From Propionibacteriaceae bacterium (lineage in GTDB: Bacteria; Actinomycetota; Actinomycetes; Propionibacteriales; Propionibacteriaceae), in assembly GCA_021323255.1 (NCBI GenBank), contig JAJTCL010000219.1, positions 465 through 10,411 of the forward strand: a stretch of 9,947 bases of DNA, written 5' to 3'. The notes under the pieces were generated by a model that was given only the letters and a program-made list of their open reading frames with translations, searched no databases and was not told the DNA's origin. Below are positions 1 through 7,076 of this stretch, in pieces. How positions within the stretch are numbered: the stretch's first letter is position 1; each line of letters starts with the position of its first letter. A program made the position numbers and the translations under genes.

Positions 1-121
1 GGGGGTCGTCCCCCGGAACCAGCAGAGCCCCGGAGGGTGGTGGTACCACCCAGCGCGGTGATCCCGCACCGGGACCGATGAGATGCGGAACCACCGCATC
101 CGGTGAGGAGAGGATGCACCC
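1..121 (+). promoter_or_regulatory. Hairpin-rich leader or tail of an upstream gene before bkdA
   Basis: Four short inverted repeats lie in a row: 1-5/10-14 (GGGGG/CCCCC), 35-40/46-51 (GGGTGG/CCACCC), 56-60/67-71 (CGGTG/CACCG) and 82-88/94-100 (GATGCGG/CCGCATC, loop AACCA). CACCGG at 67-72 can pair instead with CCGGTG at 100-105, just before the Shine-Dalgarno GGAGAGG at 107-113, so alternative folds are possible. All three forward frames are open at the window edge and close at 61, 81 and 125. The last overlaps the bkdA GTG start as GTGA, so the stretch could instead be the 3' end of an upstream gene. I see no clear -35/-10 pair. The hairpins are visible in the sequence; a regulatory role is inference. 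Confidence 0.35.
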
Positions 122-125
122 GTGA
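78..125 (+). CDS. Possible 15-codon leader ORF, or C-terminal end of an upstream CDS
   Basis: ATG at 78 opens a frame of 15 codons (MRCGTTASGEERMHP) that stops at TGA 123-125, giving a GTGA overlap with the GTG start of bkdA. The same frame is open back to the window edge, so the true feature could be the end of a longer upstream gene with a Gly/Pro/Thr-rich tail. There is only a weak Shine-Dalgarno (CGGGA) before ATG 78. It has no run of Leu, Ile or Val codons, so a classical attenuator peptide for branched-chain amino acids is not supported. Translational coupling to bkdA is the only functional hint. Confidence 0.2.
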   Translation: MRCGTTASGEERMHP

Positions 126-1318
126 GCGACATCAGCGGTGCGAGCGGAGAGGTCGAGCTGGTCCAGCTGCTTACCCCGGAAGGCGAGCGGCTGGAACACC
201 CTGAGTACTCCTTCAGCGGCGACGACGATCAAATCAAGAACTTCTATCACGACATGGTGTTGACCCGTCGGGTCGATGCTGAGGCAACGGCGCTACAGCG
301 CCAGGGCGAACTAGGGTTGTGGGCTTCCTGTCTAGGTCAGGAGGCAGCCCAGGTCGGCTCCGGACGCGCTCTCGGCAAGCAGGACTTCGTCTTCCCTACC
401 TATCGAGAACACGGTGTGGCCTGGTGCCTGGGCGTGGACCCGCTGCACCTGCTGGCCCTTTTTCGTGGAATTGATCTTGGTGGCTGGGACTCCCAGCAGA
501 GCCGATTCCATCTCTACACAATCGTCATCGGCGCGCAGACGTTGCACGCCACTGGTTACGCAATGGGGGTGGAACGCGACGGCCTCGTCGGCACCGGCGA
601 TCCGGATCGCGACATGGCGGTAGTCTGCTACTTCGGCGACGGCGCCACCAGCGAGGGCGACGTCAGTGAAGCTTTCATCTTCGCCAGTTCCTATAACGCT
701 CCTATCGTTTTCATCTGCCAGAACAACCAGTGGGCGATCTCCGAACCGATCGAGCGGCAGTCGCGAATTCCGTTGTATCGCAGGGCTTCCGGCTTCGGAT
801 TCCCGGGCGTCCGGGTCGATGGCAATGACGTGCTTGCGGTATACGCGGCCACCACAGCGGCTCTGGAGCGAGCGCGCAGCGGCAGCGGCCCATCCTTGAT
901 CGAGGCCTACACCTATCGCATGGGCGCCCACACCACCTCAGACGATCCAACGAAATACCGGCTCGCCGACGAGCTCGAGCACTGGCGGCTGAAGGATCCG
1001 ATCGAGCGGGTCCGGGCGTACCTGAGGCGAAGCGGCAGTGGCGACGACCCCTTCTTCGCCGACGTGGAGGCCGAGGCCTCCGACTACGCAGCCGACCTCC
1101 GAGCCCGCTGTCTCGCTCTTCCCGATCCGGAGATGCTGGATTTCTTTGATTGGGTGTACGCCGAGCAAACCACCCATCTGGCTGAGCAGAAGGCACATTA
1201 CGCCGAGTACCTCGCGACGTTCGAGGACGTAAGTCAGGCGCCTGTCGACGGGCTTGCACCGGCTCAATCCGCATCCGGAAGACAACCCCAGCCGGCATAC
1301 CCCAGAGGCGTGCACTGA
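122..1318 (+). CDS. bkdA: Branched-chain 2-oxoacid dehydrogenase E1 component, alpha subunit
   Basis: This is the thiamine-diphosphate (ThDP) subunit of a cytoplasmic 2-oxoacid dehydrogenase complex. With E1 beta it decarboxylates the keto acid and passes the acyl group to lipoyl-E2. The 398-residue protein carries the ThDP/Mg motif GDGATSEGD starting at residue 172 and closing with NN at 201-202 (QNNQWAIS). It has the loop YRMGAHTTSDDPTKYR at about 265-280, whose HTTSDDP form is typical of branched-chain rather than pyruvate E1 alpha, and QRQGELGLW near 60-67. From memory it resembles Mycobacterium tuberculosis Rv2497c, first named PdhA and later shown to be BkdA. The GTG start is supported by GGAGAGG at 107-113, eight bases upstream. 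The stop overlaps the next gene by one base (TGATG), so the subunits are translationally coupled. A pyruvate-specific E1 is possible but less likely. Confidence 0.9.
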   Translation: MSDISGASGEVELVQLLTPEGERLEHPEYSFSGDDDQIKNFYHDMVLTRRVDAEATALQRQGELGLWASCLGQEAAQVGSGRALGKQDFVFPTYREHGVAWCLGVDPLHLLALFRGIDLGGWDSQQSRFHLYTIVIGAQTLHATGYAMGVERDGLVGTGDPDRDMAVVCYFGDGATSEGDVSEAFIFASSYNAPIVFICQNNQWAISEPIERQSRIPLYRRASGFGFPGVRVDGNDVLAVYAATTAALERARSGSGPSLIEAYTYRMGAHTTSDDPTKYRLADELEHWRLKDPIERVRAYLRRSGSGDDPFFADVEAEASDYAADLRARCLALPDPEMLDFFDWVYAEQTTHLAEQKAHYAEYLATFEDVSQAPVDGLAPAQSASGRQPQPAYPRGVH

Positions 1319-2292
1319 TGATCACGCTGACCATGGCGAAGGCGCTCAATGCGGGCATGCGCAGGGCCCTGGAAGCCGATCCCAAAGTAGTGATTGCCGG
1401 CGAAGACGTGGGCAAGCTTGGTGGCGTCTTTCGAGTAACCGAAGGCTTGCAGAAGGATTTCGGCGAACATCGGGTGATCGATTCACCACTTGCGGAATCC
1501 GGCATCGTCGGCACCGCTGTGGGCATGGCGCTGCGGGGCTACCGGCCGGTGTGCGAAATCCAGTTCGACGGCTTCGTTTACCCGGCGTTCGATCAAATCG
1601 TCAGTCAGCTCGCGCGGCTGCACTACCGATCACGAGGGCTGTTGCAGATGCCGATCGTGATCCGAGTCCCCTACGGCGGTGGCATCGGAGCCGTCGAGCA
1701 TCACAGCGAATCCCCCGAGGCCTACTTCTGCCATACGCCGGGCCTGAAGGTGGTGACCTGTTCCGATCCGGTCGACGCGTACTGGATGATCCAACAGGCC
1801 ATTGCCTCAGACGACCCGATCATCTTCTTCGAACCCAAGCGGCGCTATCACGAACGGGCGGAGCTGGACGAGTCACTGGCTCCGGCGCCGTTGCACTCCG
1901 CGCGGGTGGCTCGACCCGGAACCGATGTCACGTTGATCGCGTACGGACCAATGGTCAAGACCTGCCTGGACGCGGCTGAAGCCGCCGCCGAGGAAGGTCA
2001 TCAGCTTGAGGTCATCGACCTCCGTACGCTGTCGCCGCTGGATATGGCGGTGGTATACGAATCGGTGCAAAAGACCGGCCGGGTGGTCACGGTGCACGAG
2101 GCCCAACTGAATCTCGGGTTGGGTGCTGAGCTTGCCGCGCGCATCACCGAGCAGTGTTTCTACTCACTGGAAGCACCAGTGCTGCGGGTGGGCGGTTTTG
2201 ACATCCCCTATCCACCGAGTCGCGTCGAGGAGGAGTATCTTCCTGATCTTGATCGGGTTCTCGACATGGTCGATCGCTCGCTGGCGTACTGA
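1318..2292 (+). CDS. bkdB: Branched-chain 2-oxoacid dehydrogenase E1 component, beta subunit
   Basis: This is the partner of the E1 alpha subunit in the alpha2beta2 heterotetramer and completes the ThDP site. The protein is 324 residues, the usual length for E1 beta. Visible family features are GEDVG at 28-32, PLAES at 57-61 (E60 lies where the conserved glutamate activates the ThDP aminopyrimidine), EIQFDGFVYPAFDQIVSQ from about 80, and EHHSESPEAYF at about 127-137 with the catalytic-site histidine pair. FEPKRRYH and the ending GGFDIPYPP...EEEYLPD also fit branched-chain E1 beta such as Rv2496c. The ATG at 1318 overlaps the bkdA stop by one base, and AGAGG at 1304-1308 is a plausible ribosome site inside the preceding gene. 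Fourteen bases separate its stop from the E2 start. Nothing looks damaged. Confidence 0.92.
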   Translation: MITLTMAKALNAGMRRALEADPKVVIAGEDVGKLGGVFRVTEGLQKDFGEHRVIDSPLAESGIVGTAVGMALRGYRPVCEIQFDGFVYPAFDQIVSQLARLHYRSRGLLQMPIVIRVPYGGGIGAVEHHSESPEAYFCHTPGLKVVTCSDPVDAYWMIQQAIASDDPIIFFEPKRRYHERAELDESLAPAPLHSARVARPGTDVTLIAYGPMVKTCLDAAEAAAEEGHQLEVIDLRTLSPLDMAVVYESVQKTGRVVTVHEAQLNLGLGAELAARITEQCFYSLEAPVLRVGGFDIPYPPSRVEEEYLPDLDRVLDMVDRSLAY

Positions 2293-2306
2293 GTGGAGGG
2301 GCTGCC

Positions 2307-3713
2307 ATGGCGTTGCACACATTTCGACTGCCAGATCCTGGCGAGGGACTACTCGAGGCGGACATTGTCACCTGGCGAGTCGCGGTCGGCGATCAGGTCA
2401 AGATCAATGACATCCTGGTCGAGGTCGAGACCAGCAAGTCGCTGGTCGAGCTGCCAACACCGTACGCCGGTACCGTGACCGAGCTCTTGGTCAACGAAGG
2501 CGACACGGTTGATGTGGGTACACCGATCATCTCGATCGACGACGGGCTGGATGCGCAACCGCCGGCGGAGCCCAACGGCGACGGCAGCGAGGCGCAGGTG
2601 CCGAACCTGGTCGGCTACGGCCCGCGCAGCGCGACAGCCAAACGCCGCCCACGGCGTGGCACCGGGGATGGACCGGTTGAGACGCACGATCAGATTGCAG
2701 ACACCTTCTCCACCTACGCCCCGGTATCGCGACGCGCCGACGACCGGGAGCCATTGCAGGCTGAACAGGATGCGCCGACTGGCGCCCCACTGCCCGGACC
2801 TGGTAAGACGGCGCCCGCGGGCACCCCCTCTGGGGGCGCGGTACTCGCCAAGCCGCCGGTGCGCAAGCTGGCCAAGGACCTCGGTGTTGATCTTGGAAGC
2901 CTGGTCGGAACCGGGCCTGGTGGAGTGATCACTCGGGACGACGTGACGGCGGCGAGCAAGGCCGCCGAGCAGATCAGCACTCCGGTGGCAACTCGGGCGG
3001 CGAGCGAGGACGTGCGAATCCCGATCAAGGGAGTACGCAAGTCGACGGCGGATGCGATGGTGCGCTCGGCATTCAGCGCACCCCATGTCTCGGTCTGGTT
3101 GGACTGCGACGTAACAGCCACCATGCAAATCGTGGAGCGGCTGAAGAGTCGGCGGGAGTTTGTTGATCTACGGGTGTCCCCACTCGTGATCGTTGCCAAG
3201 GCAGTGTGCCTGGCACTGCGGCGTACCCCAGAGCTCAACTCCCTCTGGGACGAGGCGGCCCAACACATCGTGCTCAAGAGTTCGATCAATCTCGGGATCG
3301 CCACCGCAACTCCACGCGGCCTGCTGGTGCCGAACATCAAAGGCGCTGGGTCGCTCAGCCTGGTCGAGCTGGCGGCTGCCATCCAAGACGTAGTGACAAC
3401 GGCGCGCGACGGCAAGACTCAGCCTCCGGACATGGCAGGCGGCACCTTCTCCATTACCAACATCGGGGTGTTCGGTGTTGACGCGGGCACCCCAATTCTC
3501 AACCCAGGGGAGTCCGGCATCTTGTGCTTGGGCCAGATCAGTCGCCGGCCGTGGGTCGTGGGCGATGGAGCGGAGGAGCGGATTGAACCGCGCTGGGTCA
3601 CCACCCTGTCGGTGTCCTTCGACCATCGGCTCGCTGACGGCGCCCAGGGTTCGACCTTCCTCGCCGACGTCGCTGCCATACTCCGCGACCCGGCCCTTGC
3701 CCTCCTCTACTAA
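2307..3713 (+). CDS. bkdC: Dihydrolipoamide acyltransferase E2 of the branched-chain 2-oxoacid dehydrogenase complex
   Basis: E2 forms the core of the complex and transfers the acyl group from its lipoyl arm to CoA. The 468 residues read in order: one N-terminal lipoyl domain (about 1-78) with the lipoylation lysine K44 in VETSKSLVELP; a linker rich in Pro, Ala, Arg and Asp (about 80-180) that includes LVGYGPRSATAKRRPRR, a motif I associate with actinobacterial E2; a peripheral subunit-binding domain (about 181-214, PPVRKLAKDLGVDLGSLVGT then GGVITRDDV); and the acyltransferase domain (about 238-468) with catalytic SFDHRLADG, H440 and D444. GGAGGGG at 2294-2300 precedes the ATG by six bases. 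The linker is long compared with the roughly 390-residue M. tuberculosis BkdC. No E3 lies nearby, so dihydrolipoamide dehydrogenase must be encoded elsewhere. The substrate is inferred from the two E1 genes. Confidence 0.9.
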   Translation: MALHTFRLPDPGEGLLEADIVTWRVAVGDQVKINDILVEVETSKSLVELPTPYAGTVTELLVNEGDTVDVGTPIISIDDGLDAQPPAEPNGDGSEAQVPNLVGYGPRSATAKRRPRRGTGDGPVETHDQIADTFSTYAPVSRRADDREPLQAEQDAPTGAPLPGPGKTAPAGTPSGGAVLAKPPVRKLAKDLGVDLGSLVGTGPGGVITRDDVTAASKAAEQISTPVATRAASEDVRIPIKGVRKSTADAMVRSAFSAPHVSVWLDCDVTATMQIVERLKSRREFVDLRVSPLVIVAKAVCLALRRTPELNSLWDEAAQHIVLKSSINLGIATATPRGLLVPNIKGAGSLSLVELAAAIQDVVTTARDGKTQPPDMAGGTFSITNIGVFGVDAGTPILNPGESGILCLGQISRRPWVVGDGAEERIEPRWVTTLSVSFDHRLADGAQGSTFLADVAAILRDPALALLY

Positions 3714-3731
3714 CGCCGACTGCTCCGCAAC

Positions 3732-3750
3732 ATCCCACGCAGCGTGGGAT
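3732..3750. terminator. Hairpin between convergent genes, probable bidirectional terminator
   Basis: ATCCCACG/CGTGGGAT forms a perfect 8-bp stem with a three-base loop, 19 bases after the bkdC stop and 48 bases before the stop of the convergent reductase gene. There is no T-run on either side, so it would not be a canonical intrinsic terminator. Hairpins without a U-tract are common in GC-rich actinobacteria, which is why I favour this role. Parts of the right arm can also pair with CACGC at 3754-3758. Confidence 0.45.
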
Positions 3751-3781
3751 ACTCACGCGCCTGTGAGGGATACTCGCGCGG
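3746..3781. repeat. Short imperfect direct repeat GGGATACTC(A/G)CGCG
   Basis: GGGATACTCACGCGC at 3746-3760 recurs as GGGATACTCGCGCGG at 3767-3781, 21 bases apart. The first copy shares its GGGAT with the right arm of the hairpin at 3732-3750. CTCAC at 3752-3756 can also pair with GTGAG at 3763-3767. The stretch may be a small intergenic repeat with several alternative folds. Function unknown. Confidence 0.4.
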
Positions 3782-3797
3782 CCGATCAGAATGGCGG

Positions 3798-5009
3798 CTA
3801 GGAGGATACGAGCTCTTTGTCGCTGACCGGACGACCGGAGTCGACGAGGTCTTGGAGGATGTCGCCGTCATCCCACTGGTTCACATTCAGCGCAGCCGCC
3901 ACGCCACCGTCCCGGAGCCAGAACGCCGTGAACTCCCGGGATGCCAGATCCCCGCGCACCACGAGCCGGTCCTTTGCGGGGTCGGCGAACCCGCGATACT
4001 CGCAGCCGAGATCGTACTGGTCGGAGAAGAAGAACGGCCGCAACTGGTACGGAGCTTCGGCGCCCAGCAGGTTGCCCGCGACGTGCAATCCCTGATCCTT
4101 GGCGTTGGCCCAGTGCTCTACACGAACCCGGTGCCGATACTTCGGATGATCATGGGCCGCCACATCGCCGGCGGCGTAGATGTCGGGATCGGAGCTGCGC
4201 AAAGTGGCATCGACAGTGATCCCGCCATCGGCCAGGTCGAGACCGGCCGCGTCGGCGAGGGCGATGTTAGGTGCAGCGCCCACCCCGATCAATATGGTGT
4301 CCGCCGGTATGGAATGACCGCCTTTGATCAGAACCGCTGAAGCCGTGCCCTGGCCAGCGAAACCTTTGACGCCGGTACCCAACCGCAGGTCCACACCATG
4401 ATCACGATGGAGCGCGGCGAAGGTGGCGCCGATCTGCTCACCGAGGACCAGGAGTAGGGGCTGAGACCGCGGCTCGACGACGGTCACGTTGGCACCGCGC
4501 TGCCGGGCGGCGGCCGCGGCCTCACAGCCGATCCAGCCGGCTCCCACGATCACCACATTGGCACCGTCGGTGAACCGCTCACGGAGCGCAAGGGACTCCT
4601 CGAGTGTCCGCAGCGTGAGTAGGCCGTCCAACTCTGAGCCGTGTACGTCCAGTCGCCGTGCCGAGGAACCGGTTGTGATGAGCAGCTTGTCGTACGGGTA
4701 CTCATGGCGACTTGCGACAACGACCTTGCGGTCCCGGTCAATCCGGGTCGCCATCGTGCCGAGACGTAGCGAAATGCCCTTCTCTGCATACGTCGCTTCG
4801 TCGGCAACCCAGTCAGGTTCATCCCGTTCCCCCAGCAGCAACGCCTTGGATAGCGGTGGTCGCTCGTAGGGGAGTTGGCTCTCCTCTCCGATCAGCGTCA
4901 GCTCGCCTTGGTATCCCTGATCTCTGAGCGCGATGGCGGCCGTGGCTCCGGCCAGTGAGGCTCCGATAATGACGATGCGTGAGAGCTGCGAGCGCTGGGA
5001 CTGGGTCAT
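3798..5009 (-). CDS. FAD/NAD(P)-dependent ferredoxin-reductase-type oxidoreductase
   Basis: This is a 403-residue pyridine nucleotide-disulphide-fold flavoprotein of the putidaredoxin/rhodocoxin reductase type. Such enzymes pass electrons from NAD(P)H through FAD to a small ferredoxin that feeds a P450 or dioxygenase. It has an N-terminal FAD-binding loop IVIIGASLAGATAA (12-25), PYERPPLSK (47-55), the NAD-binding loop VIVGAGWIGCEAA (153-165), the second FAD motif DIYAAGDVA (276-284), VEHWANAKDQG (297-307) and a C-terminal reductase domain. It lacks the CxxxxC redox disulphide of dihydrolipoamide dehydrogenase, so it is not the missing E3 of the neighbouring complex. No ferredoxin or oxygenase gene is visible. 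It follows the fadE5-like gene on the same strand after a gap of 77-123 bases and may be co-transcribed. AGAGGG about 11 bases upstream is a somewhat distant ribosome site. The physiological partner is unknown. Confidence 0.85.
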   Translation of the reverse strand: MTQSQRSQLSRIVIIGASLAGATAAIALRDQGYQGELTLIGEESQLPYERPPLSKALLLGERDEPDWVADEATYAEKGISLRLGTMATRIDRDRKVVVASRHEYPYDKLLITTGSSARRLDVHGSELDGLLTLRTLEESLALRERFTDGANVVIVGAGWIGCEAAAAARQRGANVTVVEPRSQPLLLVLGEQIGATFAALHRDHGVDLRLGTGVKGFAGQGTASAVLIKGGHSIPADTILIGVGAAPNIALADAAGLDLADGGITVDATLRSSDPDIYAAGDVAAHDHPKYRHRVRVEHWANAKDQGLHVAGNLLGAEAPYQLRPFFFSDQYDLGCEYRGFADPAKDRLVVRGDLASREFTAFWLRDGGVAAALNVNQWDDGDILQDLVDSGRPVSDKELVSS

Positions 5010-5086
5010 GCGCCAATCGTCCCTCTCGGCTGGCTTCGAGGCGCTACCGGGCTAACACGTGAGAAGACCGGGTCGCCCAGGTGAGG

Positions 5087-5212
5087 TCAAAAAGCCGCCT
5101 CAGGGAGGTCCATGACGCTGAGATCGGTGGCTTCAGCAATGGCGCGCTCGGCTGTCAGCTTGGGCAGCACCGTACGCGCAAACCAGCGGCCCGAGGCGAC
5201 CTTGCCCCCGGA
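5087..5212 (-). pseudogene. Displaced C-terminal coding segment of the fadE5-like gene (frameshifted)
   Basis: Read on the minus strand one frame away from the main ORF, this segment gives 41 residues starting SGGKVASGRWFARTVLPKL and ending DLSVMDLPEAAF before a TGA. This matches the kind of C-terminus I recall for mycobacterial FadE5 (GKVAVASFFAKNFLPLL ... MELDEAAF). The main frame leaves this reading around the GGGGG run at 5205-5209, just after WLLL. In FadE5 about two dozen residues lie between WLL and GKVA; here only two to three codons do. The simplest explanation is a deletion of roughly 60-65 bases that also shifted the frame. An assembly or sequencing error cannot be excluded. Confidence 0.65.
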
Positions 5213-7037
5213 GCAGTAGCCAGGCACAGAGCACGTCGCCCAGCGCCATCAGCAAGCGCGTGGTATTCAGGCCGACCTTGTAGATGTTGCGCGCATCCCC
5301 AATTCTTGGAGCTGCTCGCGCATCGCGCGCTTTGGATCCGCCTACTTCGTCACACAGCTCGCCGCTGGGGCTGGTGCTCGCTTCGCTCACGCGATTTGAT
5401 GGGTCGCTCGCAGAGGAAAGCGGCTCACGCTGTGCGCTACCGACGCTCGCAGCTGTGTGCGGCGGGCTGGAAACTGACGCACGAAGATCGTTGATCATCG
5501 TTGCCACGATTGCCCCGACGTCGTCCAAAGCCTGTCTTAGCAAGCCTCGTTCATCTTTGAGCTGACCATTCCCACCTCCGGCGGCTATCCAGTCACTGAT
5601 CTGCGCCGAAAGATCACCAAGGGCGCGACCTTGATCCTTGACGATCTTGCGGAAGAACAGATCCTGCGCCTGGATCGCGGTGGTGCCCTCATAAAGCGTG
5701 TCGATCTTGGCATCTCGGACGTATTGCTCGATCGGATAGTCGGTGAGGAAGCCGGAGCCACCGAAGGTCTGCAGCGACTCCGTACCGAGCAGCACCCAGG
5801 ATCGCTCCGAGCCGTAGCCCTTGACAATCGGGAGCAGGAAGTTGTTCAGCCGCTGGGCCGCATCGTCGACGGTGCCGTGCGCCCGGGCGATGGCGTTCCG
5901 GTCCTGGATCGTCGCGGCAAAGAGCAGCAACGCGCGCAATCCCTCCGTGAAGGACTTCTGCGTGATCAACGAACGCCGCACATCAGGATGATGAGTGATC
6001 GTCACCCGCGGCGCGGTCTTGTCGGCAGCCTGGGTGAGATCAGGTCCCTGGACTCGCGTCTTGGCGTACTCCAGGGCGTTGAGATAGCCGGTGGACAAGG
6101 TGGCGATTGCCTTGGTGCCCACCAGCATCCGCGCGTGTTCGATCACGTGGAACATCTGCGCGATGCCGTCATGCACCTCGCCCAGCAGCCAGCCCTTGGC
6201 GGGCACGCCGGCGCCCCCGAAGGTCAGCTCGCAGGTCGTGGAGACCTTGATGCCCATCTTCTTTTCCAGGTTGGTGGCAAAGACTCCGTTGCGCGCACCG
6301 GTCAGCTCACCGGTCTCAAGATCAAAGTGGAACTTGGGCACGAGGAACAGCGACAGCCCCTTGGTGCCCGGGCCACCGACTCCTTCGACGCCCTGCGGCC
6401 GAGCAAGCACCAGGTGAATGATGTTCTCGGTCAAGTCATGCTCAGCCGCAGTGATGAAGCGCTTGACGCCCTCGATGTGCCATGTGCCATCGGGCTGCGG
6501 AATCGCCCGGGTCCGTCCAGCGCCGACATCGGAGCCCGCGTCCGGCTCGGTCAGCACCATGGTGGCACCCCACTGACGCTTGATCATGATCTCGGCGATG
6601 CGGCGATCCCGTTCGCTGCCCACAGCCCAAACCATGTACGCGAACTTGGGCCCAGCTGAGTAGAGCGCGGTGGATGGATTGGCGCCGATGTTCAGCTCAC
6701 ACATCGCCCACTGCACCGACGGAGGAGTCAGCTGACCACCGAGCTCAGCCGGCAGTTCGAGTTGCCAGGCTCCGGAGTCCATGAGGGCACGGAAGGACTT
6801 TTTGAGCGACTCCGGCACCGTGACCGAGTGCGTCTTCGGATCGAAGACAGGCAGATCCACATCGGTGAAAGACTCGCCGAGCTTGGTTCGAGCAAGGTGA
6901 TCGGCTTCAGCAAGTATCGCCGAGACGGTCTCCCGATCGAGGTCGGCGTACGGCTCGGAGCCGAGGATCGCTTCCCGCCCGAGCACCTCGAAAAGGTTGA
7001 ACTCGATATCGCGGACATTGGACTTGTAATGACTCAT
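5133..7037 (-). CDS. fadE5: FadE5-like acyl-CoA dehydrogenase with in-frame repeat insertion and altered C-terminus
   Basis: The enzyme oxidises acyl-CoA to trans-2-enoyl-CoA with FAD in the cytoplasm. The start MSHYKSNVRDIEFNLFEVLG is the N-terminal signature domain of the FadE5 group. It is followed by the acyl-CoA/FAD region MVLTEPDAGSDVG (160-172), TKGLSLFLVPKF near 225-236, TKAIATLSTGYLNALEYA (308-325) and the catalytic-base motif LYEGTTAIQAQD with E450. Two oddities affect the C-terminal domain. Residues about 528-576 are encoded by a repeat element (5310-5454) absent from FadE5 relatives as I recall them. After WLLL (606-609) the frame changes, giving 25 unrelated residues ending ...SRARHC instead of the usual family tail, which survives in another frame at 5087-5212. 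The 634-residue length, close to the usual ~610, hides both changes. GAGGTG at 7042-7047 (minus strand) precedes the ATG. The catalytic core is intact; whether the protein folds is open. Confidence 0.88.
   Translation of the reverse strand: MSHYKSNVRDIEFNLFEVLGREAILGSEPYADLDRETVSAILAEADHLARTKLGESFTDVDLPVFDPKTHSVTVPESLKKSFRALMDSGAWQLELPAELGGQLTPPSVQWAMCELNIGANPSTALYSAGPKFAYMVWAVGSERDRRIAEIMIKRQWGATMVLTEPDAGSDVGAGRTRAIPQPDGTWHIEGVKRFITAAEHDLTENIIHLVLARPQGVEGVGGPGTKGLSLFLVPKFHFDLETGELTGARNGVFATNLEKKMGIKVSTTCELTFGGAGVPAKGWLLGEVHDGIAQMFHVIEHARMLVGTKAIATLSTGYLNALEYAKTRVQGPDLTQAADKTAPRVTITHHPDVRRSLITQKSFTEGLRALLLFAATIQDRNAIARAHGTVDDAAQRLNNFLLPIVKGYGSERSWVLLGTESLQTFGGSGFLTDYPIEQYVRDAKIDTLYEGTTAIQAQDLFFRKIVKDQGRALGDLSAQISDWIAAGGGNGQLKDERGLLRQALDDVGAIVATMINDLRASVSSPPHTAASVGSAQREPLSSASDPSNRVSEASTSPSGELCDEVGGSKARDARAAPRIGDARNIYKVGLNTTRLLMALGDVLCAWLLLRGQGRLGPLVCAYGAAQADSRARHC
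5310..5454 (-). repeat. AGCTGC-ended element, copy A, inside the fadE5-like CDS
   Basis: Read on the minus strand, the element starts AGCTGCGAGCGTCGG (5440-5454) and ends GCGCGATGCGCGAGCAGCT (5310-5328). It shares 18 identical bases with copy C2 (5403-5420 here, 9847-9864 there), and GGCGGATCCAAAGCGCG against GGCGGATTCAAAGCGCG. It is translated in frame as about 48 residues rich in Ala, Ser, Glu and Pro, within residues 528-576 of the dehydrogenase. The core is 145 bp, one more than a multiple of three, so the true insertion must be slightly longer or shorter. I see no obvious target duplication. Confidence 0.75.
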
Positions 7038-7056
7038 CCGGCACCTCGATGGACAA

Positions 7057-7072
7057 GTTACTTCTCAGTAAC
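7057..7072. promoter_or_regulatory. Perfect 16-bp palindrome, probable repressor operator of the fadE5-like gene
   Basis: GTTACT-TCTC-AGTAAC is a perfect 6-4-6 inverted repeat 19 bases upstream of the fadE5-like ATG, in the region expected for the transcription start of that gene. Its size, AT-rich half-sites and position are typical of TetR-type operators that control fatty-acid degradation genes in actinobacteria. No regulator gene is in the window, so the cognate protein is unknown. Confidence 0.5.
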
Positions 7073-7076
7073 ATCC

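Noticed and set aside
35..51. T-box riboswitch suggested by GGGTGG...GGTACC
   Set aside because: The AGGGTGGNACC match is disturbed by an extra TGG, the segment folds as a simple hairpin, and the flanking antiterminator stem and specifier region are not visible. A T-box on a catabolic operon would also be unexpected.
4985..4995. AGCTGCGAGCG near the reductase start as a fifth element copy
   Set aside because: Only the 11-base end motif matches. No matching right end or interior blocks follow, and it is explained by codons for SQRSQLS.
3798..5009. The missing E3 (dihydrolipoamide dehydrogenase) of the complex
   Set aside because: There is no CxxxxC redox disulphide, and the motifs (PPLSK, WANAKDQG) and the 403-residue length fit ferredoxin reductases, not E3.
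5631..6659. 342-codon plus-strand ORF opposite the fadE5-like gene
   Set aside because: It is antisense to a clearly conserved enzyme, has no recognisable domain, and is explained by GC-rich codon shadowing.
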